From NCBI RefSeq assembly GCF_025397915.1, contig NZ_JALIDZ010000003.1, forward strand, positions 134,501 to 198,500: DNA of 64,000 nt, read 5' to 3'. The position numbers and the translations under genes are program-made. Source of the DNA: Microbaculum marinisediminis. Lineage in GTDB: Bacteria > Pseudomonadota > Alphaproteobacteria > Rhizobiales > Tepidamorphaceae. Under the pieces are notes generated by a model. That model was not told the DNA's origin. It made no database searches and worked only from the letters and a program-made list of their open reading frames with translations. Shown here piece after piece: positions 45,309 through 54,136 of the stretch; the first letter of the stretch is position 1; each line of letters begins with the position of its first letter.

Positions 45309-45326
45309 ATCCGCCGGGCGGCGGAT
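45309..45326 (+). promoter_or_regulatory. Leader hairpin before the dipeptide-type binding protein gene
   Basis: Perfect ATCCGCC-GGGC-GGCGGAT stem-loop in the presumed 5' leader, followed by an A-rich stretch and GGGAGGTGAC ribosome site. No T-run, so probably an mRNA 5'-end stabiliser or regulatory structure. Confidence 0.4.
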
Positions 45327-45352
45327 CAAAAATAAACTTAGGGAGGTGACAG

Positions 45353-46945
45353 ATGGCCTTTAGTAAAACGGCTGTCGCGGCGGGGTTTGCCGTCGCAATC
45401 GGTGTCGTGGGCTACGCCCAGGCCGAGACGTTCAAGTACGCATTCCAGGGGGAACTAAAGGGGCTCGATCCTTACAGCCTCAATGAAACATTCTCGCTCG
45501 GCACGCTCGGCAACGTCTACGAGGGCCTGACCCGCCGCGGTCCGGACCTCGAGATCCAGCCGGCGCTGGCCGAAAGCTGGGAGATCATCGAGCCGACCCG
45601 TTGGCGCTTCCATCTGCGCAAGGGTGTGAAGTTCCACAACGGCAACGATTTCACCGCCGACGACGTGGTGTTCTCGGCCGACCGCGTACGGTCTCAGGAA
45701 TCCGACCTGAAGACTCGCATCGGCGCTGACGTGAAGGTCGAGAAGGTCGACGACCACACTGTCGACTTCGTGCTGGCGAGCCCCAATCCGATCCTGCACT
45801 ACGAGTGGGATACGTGGGGCATCATGGACAAGGAGTGGTCGGAGGAAAACAACACCACGAAGGTGATGTCGGCGTCCGACGAAAGCCCGAGCTATGCCGG
45901 CCTGCATGCCAACGGAACCGGACCGTTCAAGATCACCGGCCACGAAACCGGCGTTAAGACGGTTTTCCAGGAAAACACGGACTGGTGGGACTACGGAAAC
46001 AAGAAGTTCAACGTCGATACGGTCGAGTTGACGCCGATCAGCGAGGATGCGACCCGTGTCGCTGCGCTCCTGTCAGGCGAGCTCGACATGGTCTATCCGG
46101 TGCCGGTCCAGGACATCAAGCGCGTCGAGGGCAATGACGGCACGCGGGCGCTGACCGGGCCCGAACTCAGGACGATCTTCCTGGGCATGGACCAGATGCG
46201 CGACGAGCTTCTGTATTCGAATGTTAAGGGCAAGAATCCCTTCAAGGACCCGAAGGTCCGCCTGGCGTTCTTCAAGGCGATCGACATCGAGGCGATCAAG
46301 CAGAAGATCATGCGCGGTCTGTCGACCCCGTCTGCCTTGATGATCTCGCCGTTCCTGTTCGCCCTGTCGGATCAGTTCGAGCGCTATCCGTATGATCCGG
46401 AAGAGGCCAAGAAGCTCCTGGTCGAAGCCGGCTATCCGGATGGCTTCGAGGTCGGCATGGACTGCCCGAACGACCGCTACGTCAACGATGAGGCGATCTG
46501 CCAGGCCGTGGTCTCCATGCTCGCCAAGATCGGCGTGAAGGTCGACCTCAATGCCCAGCCGAAGGCGAAGTACTTCGCCAAGGTTCTGCAGTCGAACGGC
46601 TTCGACACGTCGTTCTATCTGCTCGGCTGGACGCCCGGCTCGTTCGACTCCTGGAACATCCTGAAAAACATCATCCATTGCCGGACGGAAGAGGGCAGCG
46701 AGGCGCCGTTCAACCTGGGCGGCTACTGCAATCCGAAGGTCGACGAGCTGACGGCGAAGATCCTGGTCGAGAACGACCCGGACAAGCGCAATCAGATGAT
46801 CGCCGACGCGTTCAAGATGCATCTGGATGAGGCGGGTCACATTCCGCTGCACCAGCAGGGTCTGGCCTGGGGCGTCGCCGACAGTGTCGAGCTGGCCCAG
46901 CGCGCCGACAACACGCTGATGTTCTACTACGTCAACAAGAACTGA
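45353..46945 (+). CDS. Peptide/opine-type ABC transporter substrate-binding protein (SBP_bac_5)
   Basis: 530-residue periplasmic protein of the DppA/OppA family. Signal peptide residues 1-24 cleaved after AQA. Mature landmarks are LDPYSLNETFSLGTLGNVYE (20), WRFHLRKGVKFHNGNDFTAD (20) and the C-terminal NKN. No lipobox cysteine, so soluble. The ligand may be a peptide, an N-acyl amino acid or an opine; two M20 hydrolases downstream point to an amide-bonded amino-acid conjugate. A hairpin follows before the permease gene. Confidence 0.92.
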   Translation: MAFSKTAVAAGFAVAIGVVGYAQAETFKYAFQGELKGLDPYSLNETFSLGTLGNVYEGLTRRGPDLEIQPALAESWEIIEPTRWRFHLRKGVKFHNGNDFTADDVVFSADRVRSQESDLKTRIGADVKVEKVDDHTVDFVLASPNPILHYEWDTWGIMDKEWSEENNTTKVMSASDESPSYAGLHANGTGPFKITGHETGVKTVFQENTDWWDYGNKKFNVDTVELTPISEDATRVAALLSGELDMVYPVPVQDIKRVEGNDGTRALTGPELRTIFLGMDQMRDELLYSNVKGKNPFKDPKVRLAFFKAIDIEAIKQKIMRGLSTPSALMISPFLFALSDQFERYPYDPEEAKKLLVEAGYPDGFEVGMDCPNDRYVNDEAICQAVVSMLAKIGVKVDLNAQPKAKYFAKVLQSNGFDTSFYLLGWTPGSFDSWNILKNIIHCRTEEGSEAPFNLGGYCNPKVDELTAKILVENDPDKRNQMIADAFKMHLDEAGHIPLHQQGLAWGVADSVELAQRADNTLMFYYVNKN

Positions 46946-46964
46946 CGTCGTAGTCCCGACCACA

Positions 46965-46995
46965 GGCGGGAGACCGTTGAAGGCGGCCTCCCGCC
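46965..46995 (+). promoter_or_regulatory. Intercistronic stem-loop after the dipeptide-type binding protein gene
   Basis: GGCGGGAG at 46965-46972 pairs perfectly with CTCCCGCC at 46988-46995 around a 15-nt loop, between binding protein and permease. No adjacent T-run; likely an mRNA-stability element. Confidence 0.5.
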
Positions 46996-47035
46996 GGCGT
47001 TCCTTTGTGCACCCGACGCCTGGCGTTCCGACACG

Positions 47036-48016
47036 ATGACCGCATTCATTATCCGCCGCCTCCTCCAGGCCATCCTGGTCATGCTGGTCGTGGCGCTGAT
47101 CGCCTTCCTGATGTTCCGGTACGTGGGCGATCCGATCAATCAGATGGTCGGGATCGAGACGTCGCCGGCCGAGCGCGAGGCGCTGCGTGTGCGGCTCGGG
47201 CTGAGGGACCCGATCCTGGTGCAGTTCGCGCGGTTCATCTTGAACGCCGCTCAGTTCAATTTCGGCATCTCCTACCAGTTCAAGCAGCCGGTCTCGGAGA
47301 TGATCCTGTCCCGGCTGCCGGCGACCCTGGAACTGTCGATCGTCTCGGCGCTTTTTGCCCTGCTCGTCGGCATCCCGATGGGCGTCTATACGGGCATCCG
47401 CCGCAATGCCTGGATGTCGAAGCTGTTCCTCACGGTCTCGCTGGTCGGCATCTCTCTGCCGCCGTTCCTGATCGGCATCCTGCTGATCTTCATCTTCGCG
47501 GTGAACCTGCAATGGCTGCCGAGCTTCGGGCGCGGCAGCGTGGTCGATCTCGGGTTCTGGTCGACGGGGCTCCTGACCGTCTCGGGGCTGAAGGCGCTGA
47601 TCCTGCCGGCGATCACGCTTGGCCTGTTCCAGCTCACCCTGATCATGCGGCTGGTGCGGGCGGAGATGCTCGAGGTTCTGCGCACCGACTACATCAAATT
47701 CGCCCGCGCCCGGGGCCTCACCGAGCGGGCGGTGAATTTCGGCCACGCGCTGAAGAACACGCTGATCCCGGTGATCACCGTCACCGGCCTGCAGCTCGGA
47801 TCGATCATCGCGTTTGCGATCATCACCGAGACCGTCTTCCAGTGGCCGGGCATGGGGCTTCTGTTCCTGCAATCCGTGCAGAACGTCGATATCCCGATCA
47901 TGGCGGCCTATCTGATGCTGATCGCCTTCCTGTTCGTGGTCATCAACCTCATCGTCGATATCCTCTACACCGTGGTCGATCCGCGGGTGCGGCTCGACGG
48001 CGGCGCGGCGGTGTAA
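47036..48016 (+). CDS. ABC transporter permease, DppB type
   Basis: 326 residues, six-helix BPD-transp-1 permease. Start MTAFIIRRLLQAILVMLVVA (20), EAA loop region DYIKFARARGLTERAVNFGH (20), and FQWPGMGLLFLQSVQNVDIP (20) are DppB-like. It forms the channel with the next gene, 3 bp downstream. Confidence 0.93.
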   Translation: MTAFIIRRLLQAILVMLVVALIAFLMFRYVGDPINQMVGIETSPAEREALRVRLGLRDPILVQFARFILNAAQFNFGISYQFKQPVSEMILSRLPATLELSIVSALFALLVGIPMGVYTGIRRNAWMSKLFLTVSLVGISLPPFLIGILLIFIFAVNLQWLPSFGRGSVVDLGFWSTGLLTVSGLKALILPAITLGLFQLTLIMRLVRAEMLEVLRTDYIKFARARGLTERAVNFGHALKNTLIPVITVTGLQLGSIIAFAIITETVFQWPGMGLLFLQSVQNVDIPIMAAYLMLIAFLFVVINLIVDILYTVVDPRVRLDGGAAV

Positions 48017-48019
48017 GCC

Positions 48020-48976
48020 ATGACGGGCGGACCCGAGACCCAAGCCGAGTTCCTGTCGAAGCCGCACGGCTTCGCCACGCGCGTGCTCGACAGTGATATC
48101 TTCCATTCCTTCAAGCAGTCGAAGCTGACGATGCTCGCGGCCTTCGTCACATTCCTGTTCATCTTCGGCGCCGCCTTCGCGCCGTGGATCGCCCCGCATG
48201 ACCCCTTCGACCTGGCCTCCATCGACCTGATGGATTCGCTGATGCCGCCGGCCTGGGAGGAGTACGGCGATCCGCGCTTCCTGCTCGGCACCGACGACCA
48301 GGGCCGCGATATCCTGTCGGGGATCCTCTACGGTGCGCGGGCGTCGCTCGCCGTCGGCTTCGCCAGTGTGCTGTTCGCCGCGACGCTCGGTATCGGGCTC
48401 GGGCTGGCCGCCGGCTACTTCGGCGGCACCTTCGGCACGATCGTCATGCGCATCGCCGATATTCAGCTCACCTTCCCGTCGATCCTGATCGCGCTGCTGA
48501 TCGACGGCGTGGTGCACGGCCTGTTCAAGGACGTCAGCCGCGAGGACACCGCCTACGGCGTGCTGATCCTGTCGATCGGCCTGTCGTTCTGGGTGCAGTA
48601 CGCGCGCACCGTGCGCGCCTCGACGCTGGTCGAGCGCAACAAGGAATATGTCCAGGCCGCGCGGCTGATCGGCATCCCGCCGTTCCTGATCATGCTACGC
48701 CACGTGCTGCCGAACGTCATGGGACCGGTACTGGTGATCGCGACGATCAACCTGGCGGTGGCCATCATCCTGGAGGCGACGCTGTCGTTCCTCGGCGTCG
48801 GCCTGCCGCCGACGCAGCCCTCGCTCGGCACGCTGATCGACATCGGCCAGGACTTCCTGTTCTCCGGAGAGTGGTGGATCACCATCTTTCCCGGTGCGGC
48901 GCTGGCGACCCTCGTGCTCGCGGTCAATCTGCTGGGCGACTGGCTGCGCGACGCGCTCAATCCGAAGCTGCGGTGA
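48020..48976 (+). CDS. ABC transporter permease, DppC type
   Basis: 318 residues. N-terminal cytoplasmic tail of about 35 residues, then helices; LGTDDQGRDILSGILYGARA (20) and the EAA loop EYVQAARLIGIPPFLIMLRH (20) identify DppC. Ends DWLRDALNPKLR. The GTG of the next ATPase follows after 10 bp with GAGGGAGG in between. Confidence 0.93.
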   Translation: MTGGPETQAEFLSKPHGFATRVLDSDIFHSFKQSKLTMLAAFVTFLFIFGAAFAPWIAPHDPFDLASIDLMDSLMPPAWEEYGDPRFLLGTDDQGRDILSGILYGARASLAVGFASVLFAATLGIGLGLAAGYFGGTFGTIVMRIADIQLTFPSILIALLIDGVVHGLFKDVSREDTAYGVLILSIGLSFWVQYARTVRASTLVERNKEYVQAARLIGIPPFLIMLRHVLPNVMGPVLVIATINLAVAIILEATLSFLGVGLPPTQPSLGTLIDIGQDFLFSGEWWITIFPGAALATLVLAVNLLGDWLRDALNPKLR

Positions 48977-48986
48977 GGGAGGCGGC

Positions 48987-49964
48987 GTGACTCAACCCCT
49001 TCTTCAGGTCCGCGACCTCATCGTCGAGTTCCCGACGCGGCGCGGAACGCTGACGGCGGTGAACAAGGTGTCCTTCGACATCGCGCCGGGCGAGGTGCTC
49101 GGCGTCGTCGGCGAGTCCGGCGCCGGCAAGTCGCTGACAGGCACGGCCGTCATCAATCTGCTGGAACCGCCCGGCCGCATCGGCGGCGGCGAGGTGATCC
49201 TGCAGGGGCGGCGCATCGACAATCTGCCGCAGGAGGAGATGCGCAAGATCCGCGGCAAGCAGATCGGCATGGTCTTCCAGGACCCGCTGACCAGCCTCAA
49301 TCCGCTCTATACGATCGGCGAGCAGCTCACCGAGACGATCCAGACCCACGTCAAGATGTCGGATGCGGACGCGCGCGCGCGGGCGATCGAGCTCCTGACC
49401 GAGGTCGGCATCCCGGCCCCCGGTTCGCGCATCGATGCCTATCCGCACCAGTTCTCCGGCGGCATGCGCCAGCGCGTCGTGATCGCCCTGGCCCTGGCGG
49501 TCAATCCCGTTCTGGTCATCGCCGACGAGCCGACGACGGCGCTCGACGTGTCGGTGCAGGCACAGATCATCCGGCTGTTGAAGAAGACCTGCGCCGAACA
49601 CGGCGCGGCCGTCATGCTTATCACCCATGACATGGGCGTCATCGCCGAAACGGCCGATCGCGTGGCGGTCATGTATGCCGGGCGCATCGCCGAGATCGGC
49701 CCCGTACGCGAGGTGATCAAGACCCCGCGCCATCCCTATACCGTGGGCCTGATGGCTTCGATCCCCTCGCTCGCCCACGAGGCCGACAGGCTGCAGCAGA
49801 TCGACGGCTCGATGCCCCGCCTGATGGCGATCCCGCGGGGCTGCGCATTCCATCCGCGCTGCCCGAAGGCATTCGATCGCTGCTACGAGGAGCGACCGGA
49901 ACTGCTTGATACGGGCAAGACGCGGGCGGCCTGCTGGCTCTACGCGGAGGAGACCGTCACATGA
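48987..49964 (+). CDS. ABC transporter ATP-binding protein, DppD type
   Basis: 325 residues from GTG 48987. Walker A GESGAGKSL, Q-loop MVFQDPLTSLNPLYTIG, signature FSGGMRQRVVIALALA, Walker B LVIADEPTTALD. The C-terminal oligopeptide-transporter motif contains CAFHPRCPKAFDRC, cysteines that in some Dpp ATPases hold an iron-sulfur cluster. Overlaps the next ATPase by ATGA. Confidence 0.93.
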   Translation: MTQPLLQVRDLIVEFPTRRGTLTAVNKVSFDIAPGEVLGVVGESGAGKSLTGTAVINLLEPPGRIGGGEVILQGRRIDNLPQEEMRKIRGKQIGMVFQDPLTSLNPLYTIGEQLTETIQTHVKMSDADARARAIELLTEVGIPAPGSRIDAYPHQFSGGMRQRVVIALALAVNPVLVIADEPTTALDVSVQAQIIRLLKKTCAEHGAAVMLITHDMGVIAETADRVAVMYAGRIAEIGPVREVIKTPRHPYTVGLMASIPSLAHEADRLQQIDGSMPRLMAIPRGCAFHPRCPKAFDRCYEERPELLDTGKTRAACWLYAEETVT

Positions 49965-50989
49965 GCGGAGCCCCGCTGGTCGAGGTCGAGGGGCTGACCC
50001 GCTTCTTCGACGTGTCGAAGCCGTTCCTCAACCGGGTCGTCGAGGGCGTGCCGCGCCAGTACCTGCGCGCCGTCCATGACGTCAGCTTCAAGATCAATGC
50101 CGGCGAGACCTTCGCGCTGGTCGGCGAGTCGGGGTGCGGCAAGTCGACGGTGGCGCGCATGGTCGCCGGCCTGATCGATCCATCCGCCGGCAGGATCGTC
50201 TTCGACGGCGTCGACCGTGCCGCGGTGCAGTCGACGGCCGAGGACCGGAAACTGCGGCGCCGGTTCCAGATGATCTTCCAGGATCCCTTCGCCAGCCTCA
50301 ATCCGCGATGGCGGGTCGACAAGATCATCGCCGAGCCGATCCGCGCCTTCGGCCTTGCCGGCGACGTGCAGGAAATCGAGCATCAGGTCGGCGAACTGCT
50401 GAAGGTCGTGAAGCTCGATCCCGCCGATGGTGCCAAGTTTCCGCACGAGTTCTCCGGAGGGCAGCGCCAGCGCATCGCGATCGCGAGGGCGCTGTCGAAC
50501 AAGCCCGAATTCATCATCTGCGACGAACCGACCTCGGCGCTCGACGTGTCGGTGCAGGCGCAGATCCTCAACCTGATGCGCGACCTGCAGGACGAGTTCG
50601 GGCTGACCTATCTGTTCATCAGCCACAACCTCGCCGTCGTCCGGCACATGGCGACCCGCATCGGCGTCATGTATCTCGGCAAGCTGGTCGAGGATGCGCC
50701 GTCTCGCGCGCTTTTCGACAATCCGCGCCACCCCTACACACGCATGCTTCTCGACGCGGTGCCCGACATCGACATGACGGGGCGGGCGCGCACGCCGGTG
50801 AAGGGCGAGGTGCCCAACCCGATCGATCCTCCGTCCGGCTGCACCTTCCATCCGCGCTGTCCCTACGCCTTCGATCGTTGTAAAGCGGAGGAGCCGCGGC
50901 TCCTGCCGGTCGGCGAGAACCATCTGGCCTCCTGCCATGCCGTGGAGGAGGGACGGCTGGAGCGCATGGAGGCGGAACGCGTAGAATGA
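49961..50989 (+). CDS. ABC transporter ATP-binding protein, DppF type
   Basis: 342 residues. Walker A GESGCGKST, Q-loop MIFQDPFASLNPRWRV, signature FSGGQRQRIAIARAL, Walker B FIICDEPTSALD, and the C-terminal CTFHPRCPYAFDRC motif. It pairs with the DppD-type ATPase. The stop overlaps the ATG of an M20 hydrolase (ATGA at 50986), so transporter and enzyme are translationally coupled. Confidence 0.93.
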   Translation: MSGAPLVEVEGLTRFFDVSKPFLNRVVEGVPRQYLRAVHDVSFKINAGETFALVGESGCGKSTVARMVAGLIDPSAGRIVFDGVDRAAVQSTAEDRKLRRRFQMIFQDPFASLNPRWRVDKIIAEPIRAFGLAGDVQEIEHQVGELLKVVKLDPADGAKFPHEFSGGQRQRIAIARALSNKPEFIICDEPTSALDVSVQAQILNLMRDLQDEFGLTYLFISHNLAVVRHMATRIGVMYLGKLVEDAPSRALFDNPRHPYTRMLLDAVPDIDMTGRARTPVKGEVPNPIDPPSGCTFHPRCPYAFDRCKAEEPRLLPVGENHLASCHAVEEGRLERMEAERVE

Positions 50990-52167
50990 TGAATATGTCG
51001 ATCGCCGGTCGCGTCGACCCCTATCTCGACGAGCTGGTGGCGATCCGCCACGACCTCCACGCGCATCCCGAAATCGCCTTCGAGGAAAACCGCACGGCGG
51101 CGCTGGTTGCCGATAAACTGAGAGAATACGGTGTCGACGAGGTGCATACCGGGATCGGGCGCACCGGCGTCGTCGGTGTCCTGCGCGGAAACGGCGGGTC
51201 AAATCGCGCGATCGGCCTCAGGGCCGACATGGACGCGCTGCCGATTACCGAGAAGACAGACGTTCCCTACCGCTCGACGGTCGAGGGCAAGATGCATGCC
51301 TGCGGCCACGACGGGCATACGACGATGCTGCTCGGGGCCGCGCGCTATCTCGCCGAACACCGTGACTTCGACGGAACCGTCCATCTGATCTTCCAGCCGG
51401 CCGAGGAACGCGGCGGCGGCGCGGACTTCATGATCCGCGACGGATTGTTCGAGCGGTTCAACTGCGAGTCCGTGTTCGGCATGCACAACATGCCCGGCCG
51501 TCTGTTCGGCTCGATCGCGATGTGCACGGGGCCGATCATGGCGGCGTCCGACATCATCCGCATCGTGGTGCGCGGCACGGGCGGACACGGCGCCTGGCCT
51601 CACCAGACGCGCGATCCGATCGTCGCCGGTGCCCATATGGTCACGGCGCTGCAGTCGATCACCAGCCGGCGCGTCGATCCGATCTACGCGGCGGTCGTCT
51701 CGATCACGACGTTCCGGGCGGGCACCGGGGGCAGCGTTGTACCCGAGGAGATCGAGCTCGGCGGCACCTGTCGCAGCTTTCTGCCCGAGGTGCGCGATCT
51801 GGTCGAAGCCGAAATGAAGCGGATCTGCACGGAGGTTGCGGCCGCGTTCGATGTCACGGCCGAGGTCGACTACGCCCGGGGCTATCCGACGACGGTGAAC
51901 GCACCGGAGGAAACCGAGCTGGCGGCTGCCGCGGCGCGCCGTGTCGTCGGCGCGCAGGCGGTGGAGACCGATGTGACGCCGCTTATGGGCGCGGAGGATT
52001 TTGCCTTTATGCTGGGGGCCCGCCCCGGAACCTACATCTGGCTCGGGACGGGAGAGGATCGCCCCTGGCTCCATGCGCCGGACTTCGATTTCAACGACGC
52101 GGCGATCCCCGCGGGCATCGGCTATTGGGTTTCGCTCGTCGAAACCGTTTTGCCTAGGCCGGACTAG
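50986..52167 (+). CDS. M20-family amidohydrolase/aminoacylase (copy 1)
   Basis: 393 residues of the M20D group (IAA-amino acid hydrolase, N-acyl-amino-acid amidohydrolase, HipO). Metal and catalytic residues: MHACGHDGHTTML (Cys/His), FQPAEERGGG (glutamates), and GAEDFAFML near the C-terminus. Cytoplasmic. Coupled to the ABC transporter, it probably removes an acyl or similar group from an imported amino-acid conjugate. A paralogue follows. Confidence 0.9.
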   Translation: MMNMSIAGRVDPYLDELVAIRHDLHAHPEIAFEENRTAALVADKLREYGVDEVHTGIGRTGVVGVLRGNGGSNRAIGLRADMDALPITEKTDVPYRSTVEGKMHACGHDGHTTMLLGAARYLAEHRDFDGTVHLIFQPAEERGGGADFMIRDGLFERFNCESVFGMHNMPGRLFGSIAMCTGPIMAASDIIRIVVRGTGGHGAWPHQTRDPIVAGAHMVTALQSITSRRVDPIYAAVVSITTFRAGTGGSVVPEEIELGGTCRSFLPEVRDLVEAEMKRICTEVAAAFDVTAEVDYARGYPTTVNAPEETELAAAAARRVVGAQAVETDVTPLMGAEDFAFMLGARPGTYIWLGTGEDRPWLHAPDFDFNDAAIPAGIGYWVSLVETVLPRPD

Positions 52168-52260
52168 CCGCGATGCCGGCTTTGCGGCCAGGTCACGCTT
52201 GCCAATCGGCCGCAGGTAGGCACAACTAGAGGTAAGGCATCGAATTCAGGAGACCCTGGC

Positions 52261-53439
52261 ATGAGTTATACCGACCGCGTGAAGCCCTACATGGATGAAC
52301 TGGTGGCGATCCGCCGCGACATCCACGCCCATCCCGAACTTGGTTTTGAGGAGACCCGCACCTCCGATATTGTCGCGCGGAAGTTGAAGGAGTTCGGCGT
52401 CGACGAGGTTCATACGGGTATCGCCAGGACCGGCGTCGTCGGCGTGGTGCGCGGCAAGGGCGGCTCCAATCGCGCGATCGGTCTGAGGGCCGACATGGAC
52501 GCCCTGCCGATCTTCGAGAAGACCGGTCTCGAGTACCATTCCCAGACCGACGGCAAGATGCACGCCTGCGGCCACGACGGGCACACCACGATGCTGCTCG
52601 GCGCGGCGCGCTATCTAGCCGACCACCGCAACTTCGACGGCACGGTCTACCTGATTTTCCAGCCGGCCGAGGAAGGCCGCGGCGGCGGCAAGGTGATGAT
52701 CGAGGACGGTCTGTTCGACCGGTTCAACTGCGAGACCGTCTACGGCATGCACAACATGCCCGGCCTGCCGCTCGGCGCGATCTCCATGCGTCCGGGTCCG
52801 TGCATGGCGGCGGCCGACGAGTTCAGGATCCTGGTGAAGGGCAGGGGCGGCCACGGCGCCATGCCGAACGTCTCGCGCGACCCCGTCGTGATCGGCTCGC
52901 ACATCGTCACGGCACTGCAGTCCATCGCCAGCCGCCGCGTCGATCCGATCAAGGAGGCCGTCGTCTCGGTGACCCAGTTCCACGCCGGCGACGCCTTCAA
53001 CGTCATTCCCGAGGAAGCCGAGCTGAGCGGCACCTGCCGCACCTTCATGCCGGATGTGCGCGACCTGGTCGAGACCGAGCTCAAGCGCATCGCGACCAAT
53101 GTGGCGCTCGCCTTCGATGCGACGGCGGAGGTGAAGTACATGCGCAACTATCCGCCGACCGTGAATACGTCCGACGAGACCGAGATCGCCGCGTTGGCCG
53201 CCCGCAAGGTCGCGAACGAGGTTTCGACCACCGGCGAGCCGAAGATGGGGGCGGAGGACTTCTCCTACATGCTCGAGGAACGGCCCGGCTGCTACATCTG
53301 GCTCGGCAACGGCATGCCCGGCGAGAAGGGCGGCGCCAACGTGCACACGCCGCAATACGACTTCAACGACGACGCCATTCCCTACGGCGTCGGCTACTGG
53401 GCCTCGCTGGTCGAGACGGTGCTGCCGAAGGCGGCGTAG
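52261..53439 (+). CDS. M20-family amidohydrolase/aminoacylase (copy 2)
   Basis: 392 residues, plainly homologous to copy 1 over the whole length (shared YLDELVAIRHDLHAHPE-like start, MHACGHDGHTTMLLGAARYL (20), MGAEDFSYML). It starts 93 bp later with its own AGGAG site. Differences include an insert near the C-terminus (GMPGEKGGANVHTPQYDFND, 20). Tandem duplication suggests two related amide substrates. A strong terminator follows. Confidence 0.9.
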   Translation: MSYTDRVKPYMDELVAIRRDIHAHPELGFEETRTSDIVARKLKEFGVDEVHTGIARTGVVGVVRGKGGSNRAIGLRADMDALPIFEKTGLEYHSQTDGKMHACGHDGHTTMLLGAARYLADHRNFDGTVYLIFQPAEEGRGGGKVMIEDGLFDRFNCETVYGMHNMPGLPLGAISMRPGPCMAAADEFRILVKGRGGHGAMPNVSRDPVVIGSHIVTALQSIASRRVDPIKEAVVSVTQFHAGDAFNVIPEEAELSGTCRTFMPDVRDLVETELKRIATNVALAFDATAEVKYMRNYPPTVNTSDETEIAALAARKVANEVSTTGEPKMGAEDFSYMLEERPGCYIWLGNGMPGEKGGANVHTPQYDFNDDAIPYGVGYWASLVETVLPKAA

Positions 53440-53466
53440 GGTCCGATCGGCGTTCGCAGAAGAACG

Positions 53467-53494
53467 AAGCCCCCGCGAGAGCGGGGGCTTTTTT
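53467..53494 (+). terminator. Intrinsic terminator of the M20/dpp-type operon
   Basis: AAGCCCCCGC-GAGA-GCGGGGGCTT-TTTT: perfect 10-bp stem, GNRA-like loop and T-run, 28 bp after the second M20 stop. Confidence 0.92.
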
Positions 53495-53626
53495 CGTCGC
53501 GTCCAAGGCCCCCGAGCGGCTTTCCGAGAAACGCCACTCCAGTCGCTTTGTCTCATTGCCGGTCATCGTCGGAACAAGTCCGGGCAAGACGGCCGAGATG
53601 GGGGCTTGCGCCAGGCTGCGTTCCGT

Positions 53627-53749
53627 TCATTCCCGCAAAAGCGGGAGTCGGGGCGCGATTGGCAAGGCCCCATCTGTCGGGGCTGCGATGTGGCGCAGCG
53701 CCGTACCGGCGCAGCAGACGGCCGCCGGTTCCCGCTTTTGCGGGAATGA
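53627..53749. repeat. REPIN-like pair of inverted 20-mers
   Basis: TCATTCCCGCAAAAGCGGGA at 53627-53646 recurs as its exact reverse complement at 53730-53749. Each copy itself folds as TCCCGC-AAAA-GCGGGA. Such CCCGC-xxxx-GCGGG palindromes are typical of dispersed REP elements in GC-rich proteobacteria; pairing in inverted orientation resembles a REPIN. No other copy was noticed in this window. Confidence 0.7.
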
Positions 53750-53768
53750 GCGGGGTCGGGAGGTCGGC

Positions 53769-54044
53769 CTACCGCCCGCTGCGCTCCAGCACCTGCATCA
53801 GCTCGGAGATCTTCTGGCGCTGTTCTTCCTTGTCGCCGCTCAGGATGGCGTGCTCGACGCAATGGGCGACGTGGTCGCGCAGAACTTCTTCCTCGACGCG
53901 CTTGAGCGCGGCGCGGACGGCATCGATCTGGGTGACGATATCGATGCAATAGCGGTCCTCGGCGACCATGCGGGCAATGCCGCGCACCTGTCCCTCGATC
54001 CGGCCAAGCCGTTTGGCGACGGCGGTCTTTGCTTTCTCCTGCAT
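53769..54044 (-). CDS. CsoR/RcnR/FrmR-family metal-sensing repressor
   Basis: 91 residues from ATG 54044 (in-frame ATG at 54062 would add six and lie inside an operator). Landmarks: RLGRIEGQVRGIARMVAEDR (20), YCIDIVTQIDAVRAAL, and CVEHAIL, which include the conserved Cys, His and Cys of the Cu(I) site (W-X-Y-Z-type). It should repress the divergent copper ATPase gene and itself until Cu(I) is bound. Two palindromic boxes lie between them. Confidence 0.9.
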   Translation of the reverse strand: MQEKAKTAVAKRLGRIEGQVRGIARMVAEDRYCIDIVTQIDAVRAALKRVEEEVLRDHVAHCVEHAILSGDKEEQRQKISELMQVLERSGR

Positions 54045-54053
54045 GCTTGTCAG

Positions 54054-54070
54054 ATACCCCATGGGGGTAT
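54054..54070. promoter_or_regulatory. CsoR-type operator 1
   Basis: ATACCCC-ATG-GGGGTAT, a 7-bp inverted repeat with G/C core and AT flanks, the form of CsoR operators. Between the repressor and copper ATPase genes. Confidence 0.65.
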
Positions 54071-54088
54071 ATGTAGTCAAGCGAATGC

Positions 54089-54107
54089 GATACCCCCATC
54101 GGGTATC
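54089..54107. promoter_or_regulatory. CsoR-type operator 2
   Basis: GATACCC-CCATC-GGGTATC, a 7-bp inverted repeat with a 5-nt spacer, 36 bp centre-to-centre from box 1, 30 bp before the ATPase start codon. Confidence 0.65.
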
Positions 54108-54136
54108 CGGGCCCATCGAGCAGAATCGAGAGTGTC

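Larger units (their letters stand above)
53440..53768. other. 329-bp intergenic region with terminator and REP-like pair
   Basis: No gene recognised. It contains the terminator at 53467-53494 and a REP/REPIN-like inverted pair of 20-mers (53627-53646 and 53730-53749). Confidence 0.7.

Noticed and set aside
46073-48517. Minus-strand open frame of 814 codons
   Set aside because: Antisense shadow of the dipeptide-type binding protein and permeases; highly charged, low-complexity translation typical of GC-rich shadows.
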